Below are positions 9,428-18,990 of a stretch of DNA of 64,000 nt, piece after piece. The position numbers were made by a program, and so were the translations under genes. The DNA comes from Prosthecobacter algae (GTDB lineage: Bacteria; Verrucomicrobiota; Verrucomicrobiia; Verrucomicrobiales; Verrucomicrobiaceae): contig NZ_BAABIA010000005.1 of assembly GCF_039542385.1 (NCBI RefSeq), positions 496,001 to 560,000 of the forward strand, given 5' to 3'. Every line of letters starts with the position of its first letter. Positions within the stretch are counted from its first letter, which is position 1. The notes below the pieces were generated by a model that was given only the letters and a program-made list of their open reading frames with translations, had not been told where the DNA came from and made no database searches.

Positions 9428-10060
9428 TTATAGGCTTAAATCTGCCGGCCAGTCCATCTGCGACTCACCGTGCATGATCTCCGCAAGCACCGGCACATCC
9501 AGGAATTGCTGCATCACCATGCGGTTGGAGATGCTGGCCAGGTCACGCTCGTCGTGAGTATTGTTGAGGATGATGCCCGCACAGGTTAGGCCGCGGGCCT
9601 GGATGTTTTTCACCGTCAAAATCGTGTGGTTCAGGCAGCCCAACTTGTTGTTCACCACGACAATGATGGGAATAGACAAGTCGCCAGCAAGATCCGCCAT
9701 GCTCAACTTGTCCGTCAGGGGCACTTCCCAGCCACCGGCTCCCTCTACCAGCACGTGGGAAAATCGGGCCGCCAAGGAGAAAAAGCCCTGCCTCGCGGCC
9801 TCCACATCCACCTTTTTGTTTTCCAGCAGGCCTGCGGCAAAAGGGGAGGCTGGCACTTTGAGATACACGGGGTTCACTTCCTCCAGCGTCACCGCCTCAC
9901 CACTGGCCTGGCGCAGTGCATGGGCATCCATGCGGTCCCCGCAGGCCAGGGGCTTGTAACCCACGGCCGCGTGACCTTCGCGGCGCAGCGCCTCGATGAG
10001 CAGGCTGGTGACATAAGTTTTGCCAGCGTCGGTATCGGTGCCGGTGATGAAATAGTGCAT
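9428..10060 (-). CDS. bioD: ATP-dependent dethiobiotin synthetase
   Basis: 210 residues, slightly short of the usual 220-230. It forms the ureido ring of dethiobiotin from diaminopelargonate, CO2 and ATP, the penultimate step of biotin synthesis. Evidence is the P-loop 'GTDTDAGKTYVTSLL' at residues 7-21, 'YKPLACG', 'VEGAGGWEVPL' and 'IVVVNNKLGCLNHT'. No other biotin genes lie nearby, so the pathway must be dispersed. The gene stands alone, with 115 bases to the phosphoesterase start downstream, in which I see no clear terminator or operator. Confidence 0.92.
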   Translation of the reverse strand: MHYFITGTDTDAGKTYVTSLLIEALRREGHAAVGYKPLACGDRMDAHALRQASGEAVTLEEVNPVYLKVPASPFAAGLLENKKVDVEAARQGFFSLAARFSHVLVEGAGGWEVPLTDKLSMADLAGDLSIPIIVVVNNKLGCLNHTILTVKNIQARGLTCAGIILNNTHDERDLASISNRMVMQQFLDVPVLAEIMHGESQMDWPADLSL

Positions 10061-10119
10061 GAGGATACGCTATGCCGCGCCGAAGCAGGCTCGGCAATGC
10101 TTGTTTGTCCGTTCTGGTG

Positions 10120-12666
10120 CTACTCCGCACGGATGCCGATTTTCTCCACCGGGATGGCCTTGAACCCGAGCTTAAAGGCCGGGGATTCGGGTTTCAGACG
10201 CCAGTCGTCCTTTTTCCAGTCCACAAAGAGCGGATCGGCAACGAGGCTGTTTTTGTCCCAGCCGGCAGACTGCCACGCGGTCCATTCATCCAGAGGCTCG
10301 GCTTCGGAAATGCGGATGTCATCCAGGAACACCTGGCCCTGGGGCTCGTGACAGTCCACACGGAGCCAAAAAGCCTTCATCCAGGGTTTCCAGCCGGTTT
10401 CGTTCTCACGCAGCATGCGGCCGGTGGCCTCGACTTCCTGCCACTCACGGGTCGCGATGATGCTGGTGCTGCCCGCCTGCCAGTAACCCTCGCCATTTTT
10501 AAACGACGCCAAGGCCAGGCTGATTTTGGCGCTGGGTTCCGTGGATCGAATGCGCAGCCTCACCCGGTAGGCGGCTCCGGGTGTGATGGGCACGTCAGGG
10601 CCATGAAAGACGCTTTTCGGATTCTTGGGATCTTTCCCCAAAGCGCAGTCCACGCGCAGGGCTCCTTCAGCGGCGACGAGTTGCACCTCCTGGTTAGGCC
10701 GGTGATTGAATCCCCAGCCTTTCGGGGTTTTGCCAGCCGGGGCCTGATCGAAATTCTCCGCCACCAAAGGTTCACCTTTGTCTGGCCCAACCTGATTGAT
10801 GCCCGTGACGATGGGGTGCCCGCCATTCCAGGCGAGGTTGTAATCAATCGTATTCCACTGCGGCGAGGCATGGCGGACATCGCCATACTTCACGCCGGGC
10901 GTGTCGCCTAACATTATGTTATACCGAAATACATTGCCACTCATCATCGTCCCGTCTCCACGGATGGCATCCTTCGGGTGGAGACCCATGTTGCGCATGG
11001 TTTTCCACGCCGGCTGGCCGATGACGGATTCGTAGCCCTTCACCATGGTGGGGTAATGACTATCATAAAAACGCATCGTTTTCGTCCAGCCATGGAGATC
11101 AAACTGGAACTTACCACCGAGGGCGAAGACGTTGTTTTCCACCACGCAGTCACGGGCGTTGTGCATGTGGATGGGCGTGTGGGCCACGCGGAAGACGATG
11201 TTACCGATGATGTCCAGGCCACCGCTATTATCATCGGGATAGAGGCCAAAGGTGAACCAGGGATGCTTCAGGCCGCCGGCCTCCTGGCCGCAGCCGACGA
11301 TGTCGTGGATGAGGTTATACCGCCACTTGCTGCCACGGCTGCTGATCCAGTCCCGCCCGCCCGTGTAGATGGCCCCGCCGTCCTGAGTCTCCAGCACCAG
11401 GTGATGCAGGTGGTTATACTCCACGATGAGATTGTTCCCACTCATCTGCACACCCATTCGTGGGCCGTCATGGATGTGATTGTGCGCGGCCGTGAGGTCC
11501 ACGCCATGAAGAGCGATACCGCAGGCGTTTTTGTTAAACACACCCATGTGATGAATGTGATTGTCCTCCGCGATGTGACCCGGACCCGTCAGCGTTTTGC
11601 GGTCGCCGCCGCTCAGGCTGATGCCGTTGCTACCCGTGTAGCTGATTTCATTGCGGGACAGGCGCACATTTTTGCCCCCGCTGACACCGATACCGCTGCC
11701 GCTGAAGGCCCCCACCTGAGTAAGGGTGCATCGCTCCACCCGGCAATTCTCCGCGCCGTCGAAGGTGATGGCGCTGCCATGGCAGCCGGTGAGGGTGAGG
11801 CAGCTCAAAGTGATGTTTTTTGCCCCCGTTTTGACCTTGAAAAAACTCTCCAAGATAGGCAGGCGGACTTCCTGATCTGCCAGAGGCTGAGGAGGCCAAA
11901 AGTACAGCGTGCCCGTGTGCTTGTCATAAAACCATTCGCCAGGAGCATCCAGTTCCTCCAAGGCATTTTGGAAGTGGTAGCGGTTGTGCGGGTGCAGATC
12001 GTAGCTGCAATCTTTCTTGAGGGTGAGCCGTCCGGTCTCAGGGTCTAGCGACTGGATGGGCTCAATAAAATTCCACCAGCCATATTGGGCAAAGATATCC
12101 AACTCCACATCCTCTGGGTGCGCCCATTTTCGGATGTCGGCAGGTTTCACATAGAGATGACGTTTCCACAGATGCCCCTCTGGAGCACCCGCCGGGGGAA
12201 ACTCCGCCACAAAGGCCCAGCCACCATAGAGCGGATCTGCCACGTCAAAGTTCGGGTATCGGGCCAGCACTTGGCGCTGGCCGGCAAAGAGGAGCTGCTT
12301 GGGCAAAAATCCCTTGGGCAGGAGTTTGGAAACGTCGGCCTTGAGGATTTCCCCCGCATGGGCTTGCCAGCCAGTGACAATTGGCGCACCTATGAGGCTG
12401 GCGCCTTTTCCCGTGATCGTGAGCTGGGAATCCTGGGCCTCCAGCACAAGAGGCTGGATGATTTCCGTGATGCCTTCAGGTAGTCGCAGCGTCACGGGCT
12501 CTTGATTACCAGAAAGGCGCATCTCGCGCACTTGTTGCAAGGCCTGTGACAAAGATAGGGCAGGGGAGACATGGAGCTCCACCGCCCCCAATAAGGGCGC
12601 ACAGAAACCAAGGGCCAGTAGAAACAAGGGACGTTTGCAGCACATGAGGCGGCAGAAATACATCAT
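10120..12666 (-). CDS. Secreted right-handed beta-helix protein with C-terminal jelly-roll-like domain
   Basis: About 848 residues from MMYFCRLMCC; an ATG 39 bases further upstream and one 21 bases downstream are alternatives. A signal peptide ('RPLFLLALGFCAPLLGA') is followed by a pectate-lyase-type beta-helix: runs such as 'GSAITFDGAENCRVERCTL', 'IGVSGGKNVRLSRNEISYTG', 'DNHIHHMGVF' and 'VVENNVFALGG'. The C-terminal part (about 650-820), with 'GAAYRVRLRIRSTEPSAKIS' and 'GQVFLDDIRISE', resembles a carbohydrate-binding beta-sandwich. Homologues in Verrucomicrobia and Planctomycetes are annotated as polysaccharide-degrading or parallel beta-helix proteins. The substrate is unknown. It is divergent from tyrS. 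Confidence 0.8.
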   Translation of the reverse strand: MMYFCRLMCCKRPLFLLALGFCAPLLGAVELHVSPALSLSQALQQVREMRLSGNQEPVTLRLPEGITEIIQPLVLEAQDSQLTITGKGASLIGAPIVTGWQAHAGEILKADVSKLLPKGFLPKQLLFAGQRQVLARYPNFDVADPLYGGWAFVAEFPPAGAPEGHLWKRHLYVKPADIRKWAHPEDVELDIFAQYGWWNFIEPIQSLDPETGRLTLKKDCSYDLHPHNRYHFQNALEELDAPGEWFYDKHTGTLYFWPPQPLADQEVRLPILESFFKVKTGAKNITLSCLTLTGCHGSAITFDGAENCRVERCTLTQVGAFSGSGIGVSGGKNVRLSRNEISYTGSNGISLSGGDRKTLTGPGHIAEDNHIHHMGVFNKNACGIALHGVDLTAAHNHIHDGPRMGVQMSGNNLIVEYNHLHHLVLETQDGGAIYTGGRDWISSRGSKWRYNLIHDIVGCGQEAGGLKHPWFTFGLYPDDNSGGLDIIGNIVFRVAHTPIHMHNARDCVVENNVFALGGKFQFDLHGWTKTMRFYDSHYPTMVKGYESVIGQPAWKTMRNMGLHPKDAIRGDGTMMSGNVFRYNIMLGDTPGVKYGDVRHASPQWNTIDYNLAWNGGHPIVTGINQVGPDKGEPLVAENFDQAPAGKTPKGWGFNHRPNQEVQLVAAEGALRVDCALGKDPKNPKSVFHGPDVPITPGAAYRVRLRIRSTEPSAKISLALASFKNGEGYWQAGSTSIIATREWQEVEATGRMLRENETGWKPWMKAFWLRVDCHEPQGQVFLDDIRISEAEPLDEWTAWQSAGWDKNSLVADPLFVDWKKDDWRLKPESPAFKLGFKAIPVEKIGIRAE

Positions 12667-12850
12667 CCCACCTGCCATTCCTCTAGAAAACAGCCCTTCT
12701 TCCAATCTACCTGCCTTTGAATCTGACCCCTTGATTTCTCTCCCCCAGGCCTGCGAAGGTGAAAAGCATCAACTTCTGCTTTGGGCATTTGTCATTTGCC
12801 CGTCATTCGTCATGCTGTCATCCCGGCATCCGACCCTCTTTCCCTCCATC

Positions 12851-14023
12851 ATGCTCCCTGTCTCTGAACAACTCGAAATCCTCAAGCGCGGCACCGTGAC
12901 CATTCACAGCGAGAAAGAACTCGCGGCGAAACTGGCCAAGGGCAAACCCCTGCGCATCAAACTGGGGGTGGACCCAACCTCGCCAGACATCCATCTAGGC
13001 CATGCCGTAGCCCTGAGAAAGCTGCGCCAGTTTCAGGACCTGGGGCACCAGATTGTGCTCATCATCGGTGACTTCACCGCCATGATCGGCGACCCCAGCG
13101 GCCGCTCCACCACCCGCCCGCCGCTGACTTACGACGAAGTGCTGGCCAATGCCAAGACCTACACCGACCAAGCCTTCCTCGTCCTCGACAAAGACAAGAC
13201 GGAGGTCGTCTTCAACGGCAACTGGTTCAAAGAGATGCCTTTCATGGAAGTCATCAAGCTGAATGCCCGCGTGACCCTTCAGCAGATGCTTCAGCGTGAA
13301 GACTTCAAAAACCGCGTGGCCAATGGCACCGAGGTACGCCTGCACGAAATCCAATATCCCATCATGCAGGGCTGGGACAGCGTGGTGGTGCGGTCGGATG
13401 TCGAGATCGGCGGCAGCGACCAGTTATTCAACATCTTGGTAGGCCGTGACCTGCAAAAAGAAGAAGGCATGGAGCCACAAATCTGCATGACCCTGCCTCT
13501 TCTGGAAGGTCTGGACGGCGTGAAAAAAATGTCCAAGTCCCTGGGCAACTACGTGGGCCTCACCGATGCGCCGAAGGAGATGTTCGGCAAGCTGATGAGC
13601 ATCCCAGACGAGCTGATGGCTAAGTACTACCTGCTCGTCCTCGGCGAAGAGCTGGATGCAACGATGCATCCTATGGAAGCCAAAAAAGCCCTCGCTGCTA
13701 AATGCGTGGCCGTTTACCACAGCGAAGCCGCCGCCCAAGAATGTCGCGACGACTGGGACCTGCGCTTCAGTAAAAAAGACCTCGCGAATGTCGAACTGCC
13801 CCTGCTCACCCTAGCCGATCGTCGCGATGTTCTGGGCGTGGTGCAGCATGCCTACCTGTCCGTCTTTGAGCAGACCGTCTCCGGCGGTGATGTACGTCGC
13901 CTCGTCCAGGGCGGCAGCATCCAGCTCAACGGCGAAAAACTCACCGATCCCAAAGCCGAACCCGCCTGGGAAACCGGCGCGGTGCTTAAGCTGGACAAGA
14001 AGAGGAGTGTGCGGCTGGCATAA
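12851..14023 (+). CDS. tyrS: Tyrosyl-tRNA synthetase
   Basis: 390 residues from MLPVSEQLEIL; the frame is open further upstream but that part is not conserved. Class I synthetase motifs are HLGH at 48-51 (the HIGH box) and KMSKS at about 227, with a C-terminal S4 RNA-binding domain (about 330-385, 'GGDVRRLVQGGSIQLNGEKL'). It charges tRNA-Tyr using ATP. The roughly 390-residue KMSKS form corresponds to the TyrZ-like bacterial branch. No T-box or other leader is obvious in the 184 bases between it and the divergent beta-helix gene. Confidence 0.95.
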   Translation: MLPVSEQLEILKRGTVTIHSEKELAAKLAKGKPLRIKLGVDPTSPDIHLGHAVALRKLRQFQDLGHQIVLIIGDFTAMIGDPSGRSTTRPPLTYDEVLANAKTYTDQAFLVLDKDKTEVVFNGNWFKEMPFMEVIKLNARVTLQQMLQREDFKNRVANGTEVRLHEIQYPIMQGWDSVVVRSDVEIGGSDQLFNILVGRDLQKEEGMEPQICMTLPLLEGLDGVKKMSKSLGNYVGLTDAPKEMFGKLMSIPDELMAKYYLLVLGEELDATMHPMEAKKALAAKCVAVYHSEAAAQECRDDWDLRFSKKDLANVELPLLTLADRRDVLGVVQHAYLSVFEQTVSGGDVRRLVQGGSIQLNGEKLTDPKAEPAWETGAVLKLDKKRSVRLA

Positions 14024-14131
14024 GCACCCGCTTTTGAGAAAAGCACCTTTGCCTCTGGAACCTCATCTCTTCCAGCGGCGGGTGATGTCGTGCTGGCTCA
14101 GCCCGCGCGGTCTTGGCAGCCCTCAGGCTGC

Positions 14132-15394
14132 TCACTCGCCCTGGAGTTCCTGCCGCAGTTTTTCGGTGCCGTCGCGCAGGCCCTGCAGGCCGGTTTTCCA
14201 AATTTCAAATTGCGCGTGGGCAGACTGGTAAGCAGGGTCCACCAACAGTTCGTCCAGAGCCAGGAGGGCTTCATGCATCCAGTTGAGACAGCGGCGGGTG
14301 ATGGCCAGGACAAAACCGCGTTGCATCGGATCTGCCAGCTCCCGGCGTGAGTGCAGGGCTGCGGACAGCTTGCCACTGGCCTGCATGAGGTTGGTCATGA
14401 ACCGGTCCGCTGGCTGGTCGCGGATCTCTCCTCGGCTTTCATTGATTCCTGTGCTGCCAATCTCTCGCAACACCTGCACGAGGAAGTCATAGGACTGGGC
14501 TTTCAGGGGATGCGGCTCGTCCGCCTCCCGGTTATCGTCCTCAATGTCGTCGCTGCCGTCATCCACTTTCCAGGACTCACCTTCCTCCGCATCCGTGGCG
14601 GCTTGGTTCATCAGTTCAGCCCACTCGCGGCGGCGCTTTTTGTCCGGGCTGTCATCCTCGGAAGGTTCCACGCCTTCCTGGGCATCGGCCATGTCTTCCA
14701 GCAGGTTGTCCCAGCCCATGACAAAGGCGGTCTTTTCATCGGCGTCTTCATCTTCGCCGTACTTTTCATAAGCTTCCATGCCCGCATCATTCAGGCGGTC
14801 GGAGGCTTTGAGCTGTTCTTCCCACTGCTCCTCGGTCATGGCGACATCCGTGTCGTCCTCGTCATCCTCCGTAGGTTCGGGACGCTGGATGATCGCGGCC
14901 AAAAAGTCGCGCATGGCCTGCAAGTTAGCCAGTCTTTGGGCTCCCTCTTCATCCTCATCCATCTCCCAGACATGCTCAGAAATGGTGATCTCCAGGTCGG
15001 CACTTTCGACTACGCAGCGGCCCTGCTCGATTGTGAACCATTCCAGGTAAAGGCTGTTGCGCAGCTCGGTCGGCACGTCGGCGATGCGGTCTTCCCGGTA
15101 GGCCTGACGCCACTCTTCCTCCGGCACGGTGAAGACCTTCACTTTGCGGGAGGCGGTGATGTCACCCACCATGCCGTTTTGCACCCGGTTCAGCCGCTGG
15201 AGTTCCGGCTGCGGCTGGGAGGCCGGATTGACAAAGGAAACCCGAGTGCCCGCGACATCGCGCCAGGCATCGCCATCGAGGTCCAGCTCGATAGGCTCCT
15301 CGCGGCCCAGCAGCCACAGCCGACCACGGACGCGACCGCGTTCGGTGTTGTCGATTTCACCATGGGTGATGGCGGTATGGATGCGTAGTGCCAC
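14132..15394 (-). CDS. Acidic protein of unknown function
   Basis: 420 residues from a GTG start (residues 'VALRIHTAITHGEIDN'). The N-terminal part (about 1-75) looks like a small beta-rich domain with 'RGRVRGRLWLLGREEPIEL'. The middle (about 170-300) is extremely rich in Asp and Glu ('EDDEDDTDVAMTEEQWEE' and 'DDGSDDIEDDNREADEPH'). The C-terminal 120 residues are predicted helical, with 'SYDFLVQVLREIGSTGI'. There is no signal peptide, membrane segment or catalytic motif. Its neighbours are metabolic genes on the same strand (metB-like upstream) and give no functional hint. Confidence 0.65.
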   Translation of the reverse strand: MALRIHTAITHGEIDNTERGRVRGRLWLLGREEPIELDLDGDAWRDVAGTRVSFVNPASQPQPELQRLNRVQNGMVGDITASRKVKVFTVPEEEWRQAYREDRIADVPTELRNSLYLEWFTIEQGRCVVESADLEITISEHVWEMDEDEEGAQRLANLQAMRDFLAAIIQRPEPTEDDEDDTDVAMTEEQWEEQLKASDRLNDAGMEAYEKYGEDEDADEKTAFVMGWDNLLEDMADAQEGVEPSEDDSPDKKRRREWAELMNQAATDAEEGESWKVDDGSDDIEDDNREADEPHPLKAQSYDFLVQVLREIGSTGINESRGEIRDQPADRFMTNLMQASGKLSAALHSRRELADPMQRGFVLAITRRCLNWMHEALLALDELLVDPAYQSAHAQFEIWKTGLQGLRDGTEKLRQELQGE

Positions 15395-15440
15395 GTCAAA
15401 GAAAGGGGGGAAAGAGGGCTGAGAGACGGCGGGGGCGAGA

Positions 15441-16601
15441 TCAGGCTTTCAAGGCCTGCTCAATGTCTGCCCACAGATCCTCCACATGCTCAATGCCGAC
15501 GGAAAAACGCACGAGGCCATCGGTGACACCGGCGGCTTCGCGGATGTCTTTGGGGATGGAGGCGTGAGTCATGGTGGCAGGGTGGCACACGAGGGATTCG
15601 ATGCCGCCCAGGCTTTCGGCCTGTGTGAAAAGGCGCAGTCTGCGGATGAAAGTGAGGGCCTGTTCCTGCATGTGCCCAAAGTCAGCCAACAGCATGCCCG
15701 AGCCCGCGCTCATCTGCTTCTTCGCCAGCTCATACTGAGGATTCGACGGCAGGAAGGGATAACGCACACTTTTCACATCGGCCCGGGCTTCCAGGCGGGT
15801 GGCCAGTTCCAGAGCATTGGCACTGTGGCGCTCCATGCGCAGAGCCTCGGTCTTCACGCCGCGAGAGGTCAGCCAAGAATCAAACGGGCTGGGCTGCAAA
15901 CCGAGGGCCTTTTGGGCAAAGATCATTTTCTCCTGCCACTCGGCCGAGTTTGAGCACACCGCGCCGCCGAGGGCATCGGAATGGCCGTTCGTGTACTTCG
16001 TGGTGCTGAGCAGGGAGAGATCGGCCCCCAGATCCAGCGGACGCTGCAACAGGCTGGAGGCAAAGGTATTGTCCATCACCACCGTGGCACCGACGCTGTG
16101 CGCAACCTCGGCGATGGCACTGATGTCCAAAATTTTGAGCAGCGGGTTTGTGGGAGACTCCAGCCACACCAGGGCTGGCTTGATCTCGGCGATGCGGGCG
16201 TAATTCGCCGGGTTGGCCAGGTCCACATACTCGATCTCCACGTTGAACTTGCGCAGCACGCGCTCAAACAGGCGATAGGTGCAGCCGTAGATGTTTTGTT
16301 CGGAGACGATGGTGTCCCCAGCCTTCAGGCCAAAAGCAATGGCGGTGATGGCGGAGACACCGCTGGCGAAAACTGTGCAGTGCTGGGCATTCTCCAGGCT
16401 GGCCAGGGTGTTTTGCAGGTTCCGGTAATTCGGGCTGCCACTGCGCGTGTAGTCAAAGCCGCCAGGATTCCCCGTCTCGTAGGTCGAGGTCATGTAAATC
16501 GGGGGGATCACCGCGCCCGTTTCGCTGCGGTAATCCTGGCCGATGTGGATGGCTCGGGTCTCAAAACGTGCTTCGCTGGGCACCGTGGGGTCGTCTTTCA
16601 T
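15441..16601 (-). CDS. metB: Trans-sulfuration PLP enzyme (cystathionine gamma-synthase family)
   Basis: 386 residues from MKDDPTVPSEARF; an ATG six codons upstream is possible. Cys/Met-metabolism PLP family features: 'YTRSGSPNYRNLQ', 'ASGVSAITAI', 'WLESPTNPLLKI', 'VMDNTFAS', and the PLP lysine in 'LLSTTKYTNGHSDALGG'. Enzymes of this fold make or split cystathionine, or sulfhydrylate O-acyl-homoserine; the exact activity cannot be fixed, so the symbol is tentative. It follows the Fsr-like exporter gene after a 135-base spacer holding two strong hairpins. Confidence 0.85.
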   Translation of the reverse strand: MKDDPTVPSEARFETRAIHIGQDYRSETGAVIPPIYMTSTYETGNPGGFDYTRSGSPNYRNLQNTLASLENAQHCTVFASGVSAITAIAFGLKAGDTIVSEQNIYGCTYRLFERVLRKFNVEIEYVDLANPANYARIAEIKPALVWLESPTNPLLKILDISAIAEVAHSVGATVVMDNTFASSLLQRPLDLGADLSLLSTTKYTNGHSDALGGAVCSNSAEWQEKMIFAQKALGLQPSPFDSWLTSRGVKTEALRMERHSANALELATRLEARADVKSVRYPFLPSNPQYELAKKQMSAGSGMLLADFGHMQEQALTFIRRLRLFTQAESLGGIESLVCHPATMTHASIPKDIREAAGVTDGLVRFSVGIEHVEDLWADIEQALKA

Positions 16602-16667
16602 GGTCGGACGTTTACCCAATCATGCCACGGCGAAGATGCAAGCCTGGGGGCAGTGCCGATGTTCAAC

Positions 16668-16734
16668 CTTTGGCGGTCCAAGCCAGTGCATATTGCCCAA
16701 AAGCTGACCGCCAAAGACACCCGGGATCACCCGG
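16668..16734 (-). promoter_or_regulatory. Tandem hairpins between exporter gene and metB-like gene
   Basis: Read on the minus strand, just after the exporter stop codon comes a 5-bp hairpin (CCGGG/CCCGG, bases 16721-16734). Next comes an 11-bp perfect stem, CTTTGGCGGTC with GACCGCCAAAG (arms 16706-16716 and 16668-16678), enclosing 27 bases. No T-tract follows the stem, so it is not a textbook terminator. It could be an RNA 3' end for the exporter or a cis-regulatory leader of the sulfur-metabolism gene 67 bases downstream. I cannot match it to a known riboswitch. Confidence 0.4.
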
Positions 16735-16736
16735 TA

Positions 16737-17972
16737 TCACTTCTCCTTCGCTGTTTCCACGTCCGGCAGGAACACCGTCAGCAGACCCAGCAGAGGGAGA
16801 TAGGCACAGACACGGAACACAAAGTTGATGCCCTGGCTATCCGCCATGGCCCCGAGCACGGCGGAACCGATGCCGGCGATGCCGAAGGCCAGACCGAAGA
16901 ATAGCCCTGCGATCATGCCCACTTTCCCCGGCATGAGCTCCTGCGCATAGACCAGGATGGCGGAAAAGGCGGAGGCCAGCACCAGACCGATGATCACTGT
17001 CAAAATCGCCGTGGTCATCAGGCCTGCATGCGGCAGCCAGAGGGCAAAAGGGGCCACCCCCAGGATGGAGACCCAGATGACCTGCTTGCGGCCAATGCGG
17101 TCTCCCACCGGGCCGCCGATGATCGTACCCGCGGCCACCGCAAAGAGAAAGACAAACAGGTAATATTGCGACTGCTGCACCGAGACCTGGAAACGATCCA
17201 TCAGGTAAAAAGTGTAGTAATTGGTTAGGCTGGCCAGATAGACGTATTTGGAAAAGATCAGCACCACAAGCACGGCCACGGCAAAGGCCACGCGCCCGGT
17301 TGTCGGTGCCTCACTGGCAACAACCGAAGCAGGCCCGCGCCGCCTGTGGATGCGGTGCAGGTTTCGCGCCTGCCACTGCCCCACCTGGAACAGCACCAGC
17401 ACGCCGATCATGGCAATGATGGAGAACCACGACAGGGCTGCCTGCCCATGCGGCACGATGAACCATGCGGCCAGCAAAGGACCGACGGAGGTGCCCGCGT
17501 TGCCTCCCACCTGGAAGAGAGACTGGGCCAGCCCGCGTCGGCGTCCCGCCGCCATGTGGGCGATGCGTGAAGCCTCGGGGTGAAACACGGCAGATCCTGC
17601 GCCCACCAGGGCGGAAGAGATGAGGATCGTCGGGAAACTGTGCGCTTGTGAAAGCGACAGCAGGCCCACCAAGGTCATCCCCATACCCACGGGCAGGGAG
17701 TAGGGCATGGCCTTTTTGTCCGTGATGTAACCGACCAACGGCTGCAGCAGGGAAGCGGTGACCTGGAAGGTCAGCGTGATGAGACCCAACTGGGTAAAGG
17801 TGAGCCCGTAGGATTCTTTGAGCACCGGATAAATCGCTGGGAGCAGGGCCTGAATGGTATCATTCAGCATGTGGGCAAAGCTGATGGCAAAAAGCAGCGC
17901 AAACACGGTTTCCGTGGCATTCTGCTGGGGCCTCACCAGCGGGGGGGCCTCCTCGATCACTGTCTCATTCAT
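16737..17972 (-). CDS. MFS transporter, fosmidomycin-resistance (Fsr) type
   Basis: 411 residues from MNETVIEEAPP; an earlier ATG 13 codons upstream is less likely. About 12 transmembrane helices. 'HMLNDTIQALLPAIYPVLKE' and 'QPLVGYITDKKAMPYSLPVG' in the first two helices are characteristic of the Fsr branch of the major facilitator superfamily, proton-driven efflux pumps named after fosmidomycin export in E. coli. The natural substrate here is unknown. The AraC-type regulator gene lies 66 bases upstream on the same strand and may control it. Confidence 0.87.
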   Translation of the reverse strand: MNETVIEEAPPLVRPQQNATETVFALLFAISFAHMLNDTIQALLPAIYPVLKESYGLTFTQLGLITLTFQVTASLLQPLVGYITDKKAMPYSLPVGMGMTLVGLLSLSQAHSFPTILISSALVGAGSAVFHPEASRIAHMAAGRRRGLAQSLFQVGGNAGTSVGPLLAAWFIVPHGQAALSWFSIIAMIGVLVLFQVGQWQARNLHRIHRRRGPASVVASEAPTTGRVAFAVAVLVVLIFSKYVYLASLTNYYTFYLMDRFQVSVQQSQYYLFVFLFAVAAGTIIGGPVGDRIGRKQVIWVSILGVAPFALWLPHAGLMTTAILTVIIGLVLASAFSAILVYAQELMPGKVGMIAGLFFGLAFGIAGIGSAVLGAMADSQGINFVFRVCAYLPLLGLLTVFLPDVETAKEK

Positions 17973-18038
17973 AGGGACGATGACTCTTCCCAAGAAGTCG
18001 CCGAAACTCAAAGGGCAGCCCTGGTGCTCATCCGAGTC

Positions 18039-18929
18039 TCAATGGTATTTTTCTCGGATTGCCTCCCGGAACTCAGCGGGGGTGTCACCGGCATAACGGC
18101 GGAAAAAGCGGCTGAAGTAAGAGGGATCCTGAAACCCTGTTTGATAGCCGATTTCCGAAATGCTGAGGTCCGAATGCAACAGCAGGCGCTTCGCATCCAG
18201 CAATCGACGATGGCGGATCAGCTCTCCGGCCGAGTGGCCTGTCTCCTGGTGAATGACGTCATTCAGATGATTCACCGTGACTCCGAGCTGCTTCGCGTAA
18301 GGAGCCAGAGCCTGCCACTCGCGGAAATGATGTTCCAAAGCCAAATGAAACTGACGCGCGAGAAGGGCGGCCCGGGTGGGTTCGGATCCCGGGTGGCCTG
18401 CGGCATCCAGACGGCTCGCCTCGATAAACAGGATGCGCAGAAGAGCGCGCAGCACCTCCATGACACCACGCCTGCCGCCATCATACTCACGTTGCAAGTC
18501 CACAAACAGCTCTAGGAGGCGACCTGCCTCCTTCTTCTTGACCTGGAACCAGGGGGCGGCACCTGGGGCGAAGAAAAAGGGCAACTCCACCAGCATGCTG
18601 GGCGGTGGCGACTGATGATCAAAAAACGCCTGGGTGAACGAGGCCACCGTGCCACGCATGGAGGCCGCACGCGGGTAAATGGTGTGAACCTGCCCAGGAC
18701 TGAGGAAAAACAGCGTGATGCCAGTGACATCATATTCACGGAAATCATGCATCAGCCGGGCCGGCCCCTGAATGAGGAAGAGCTGGAAGAAATCATGAAA
18801 ATGAGGGATCAGCCGCTGAGGTTCCTGGCTCATGGAAAGCTCTAGAGGCATCACGACCACCCCCTGCTCACGCAGGCTGTCCTGCCCGTAGTCGCTCATC
18901 TGGAGCGAGGGGATGGTGCGGCGGTTCAT
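18039..18929 (-). CDS. AraC-family transcriptional regulator
   Basis: 296 residues from MNRRTIPSLQM. The N-terminal half has cupin-like sensing features ('LIPHFHDFFQLFLIQGPA', 'LFFLSPGQVHTIYP'). The C-terminal half (about 190-290) has two helix-turn-helix units: 'YAKQLGVTVNHLNDVIHQET' and the hallmark 'SISEIGYQTGFQDPSYFSRF'. Such proteins bind DNA as monomers or dimers and usually activate nearby genes on ligand binding. The Fsr-like exporter gene immediately downstream is the likely target. The long in-frame extension upstream to base 19118 has no family similarity. Confidence 0.9.
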   Translation of the reverse strand: MNRRTIPSLQMSDYGQDSLREQGVVVMPLELSMSQEPQRLIPHFHDFFQLFLIQGPARLMHDFREYDVTGITLFFLSPGQVHTIYPRAASMRGTVASFTQAFFDHQSPPPSMLVELPFFFAPGAAPWFQVKKKEAGRLLELFVDLQREYDGGRRGVMEVLRALLRILFIEASRLDAAGHPGSEPTRAALLARQFHLALEHHFREWQALAPYAKQLGVTVNHLNDVIHQETGHSAGELIRHRRLLDAKRLLLHSDLSISEIGYQTGFQDPSYFSRFFRRYAGDTPAEFREAIREKYH

Positions 18930-18990
18930 GTGGCTGGGATCAAAGCACGAATCCCCGCTAAAGGCCAGTACTTGAGAGGGCCACCATCCT

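Noticed and set aside
12781..12802. Hairpin GGGCA...TGCCC upstream of tyrS as a T-box or terminator
   Set aside because: The stem is only five base pairs and no T-box sequence or T-tract accompanies it.
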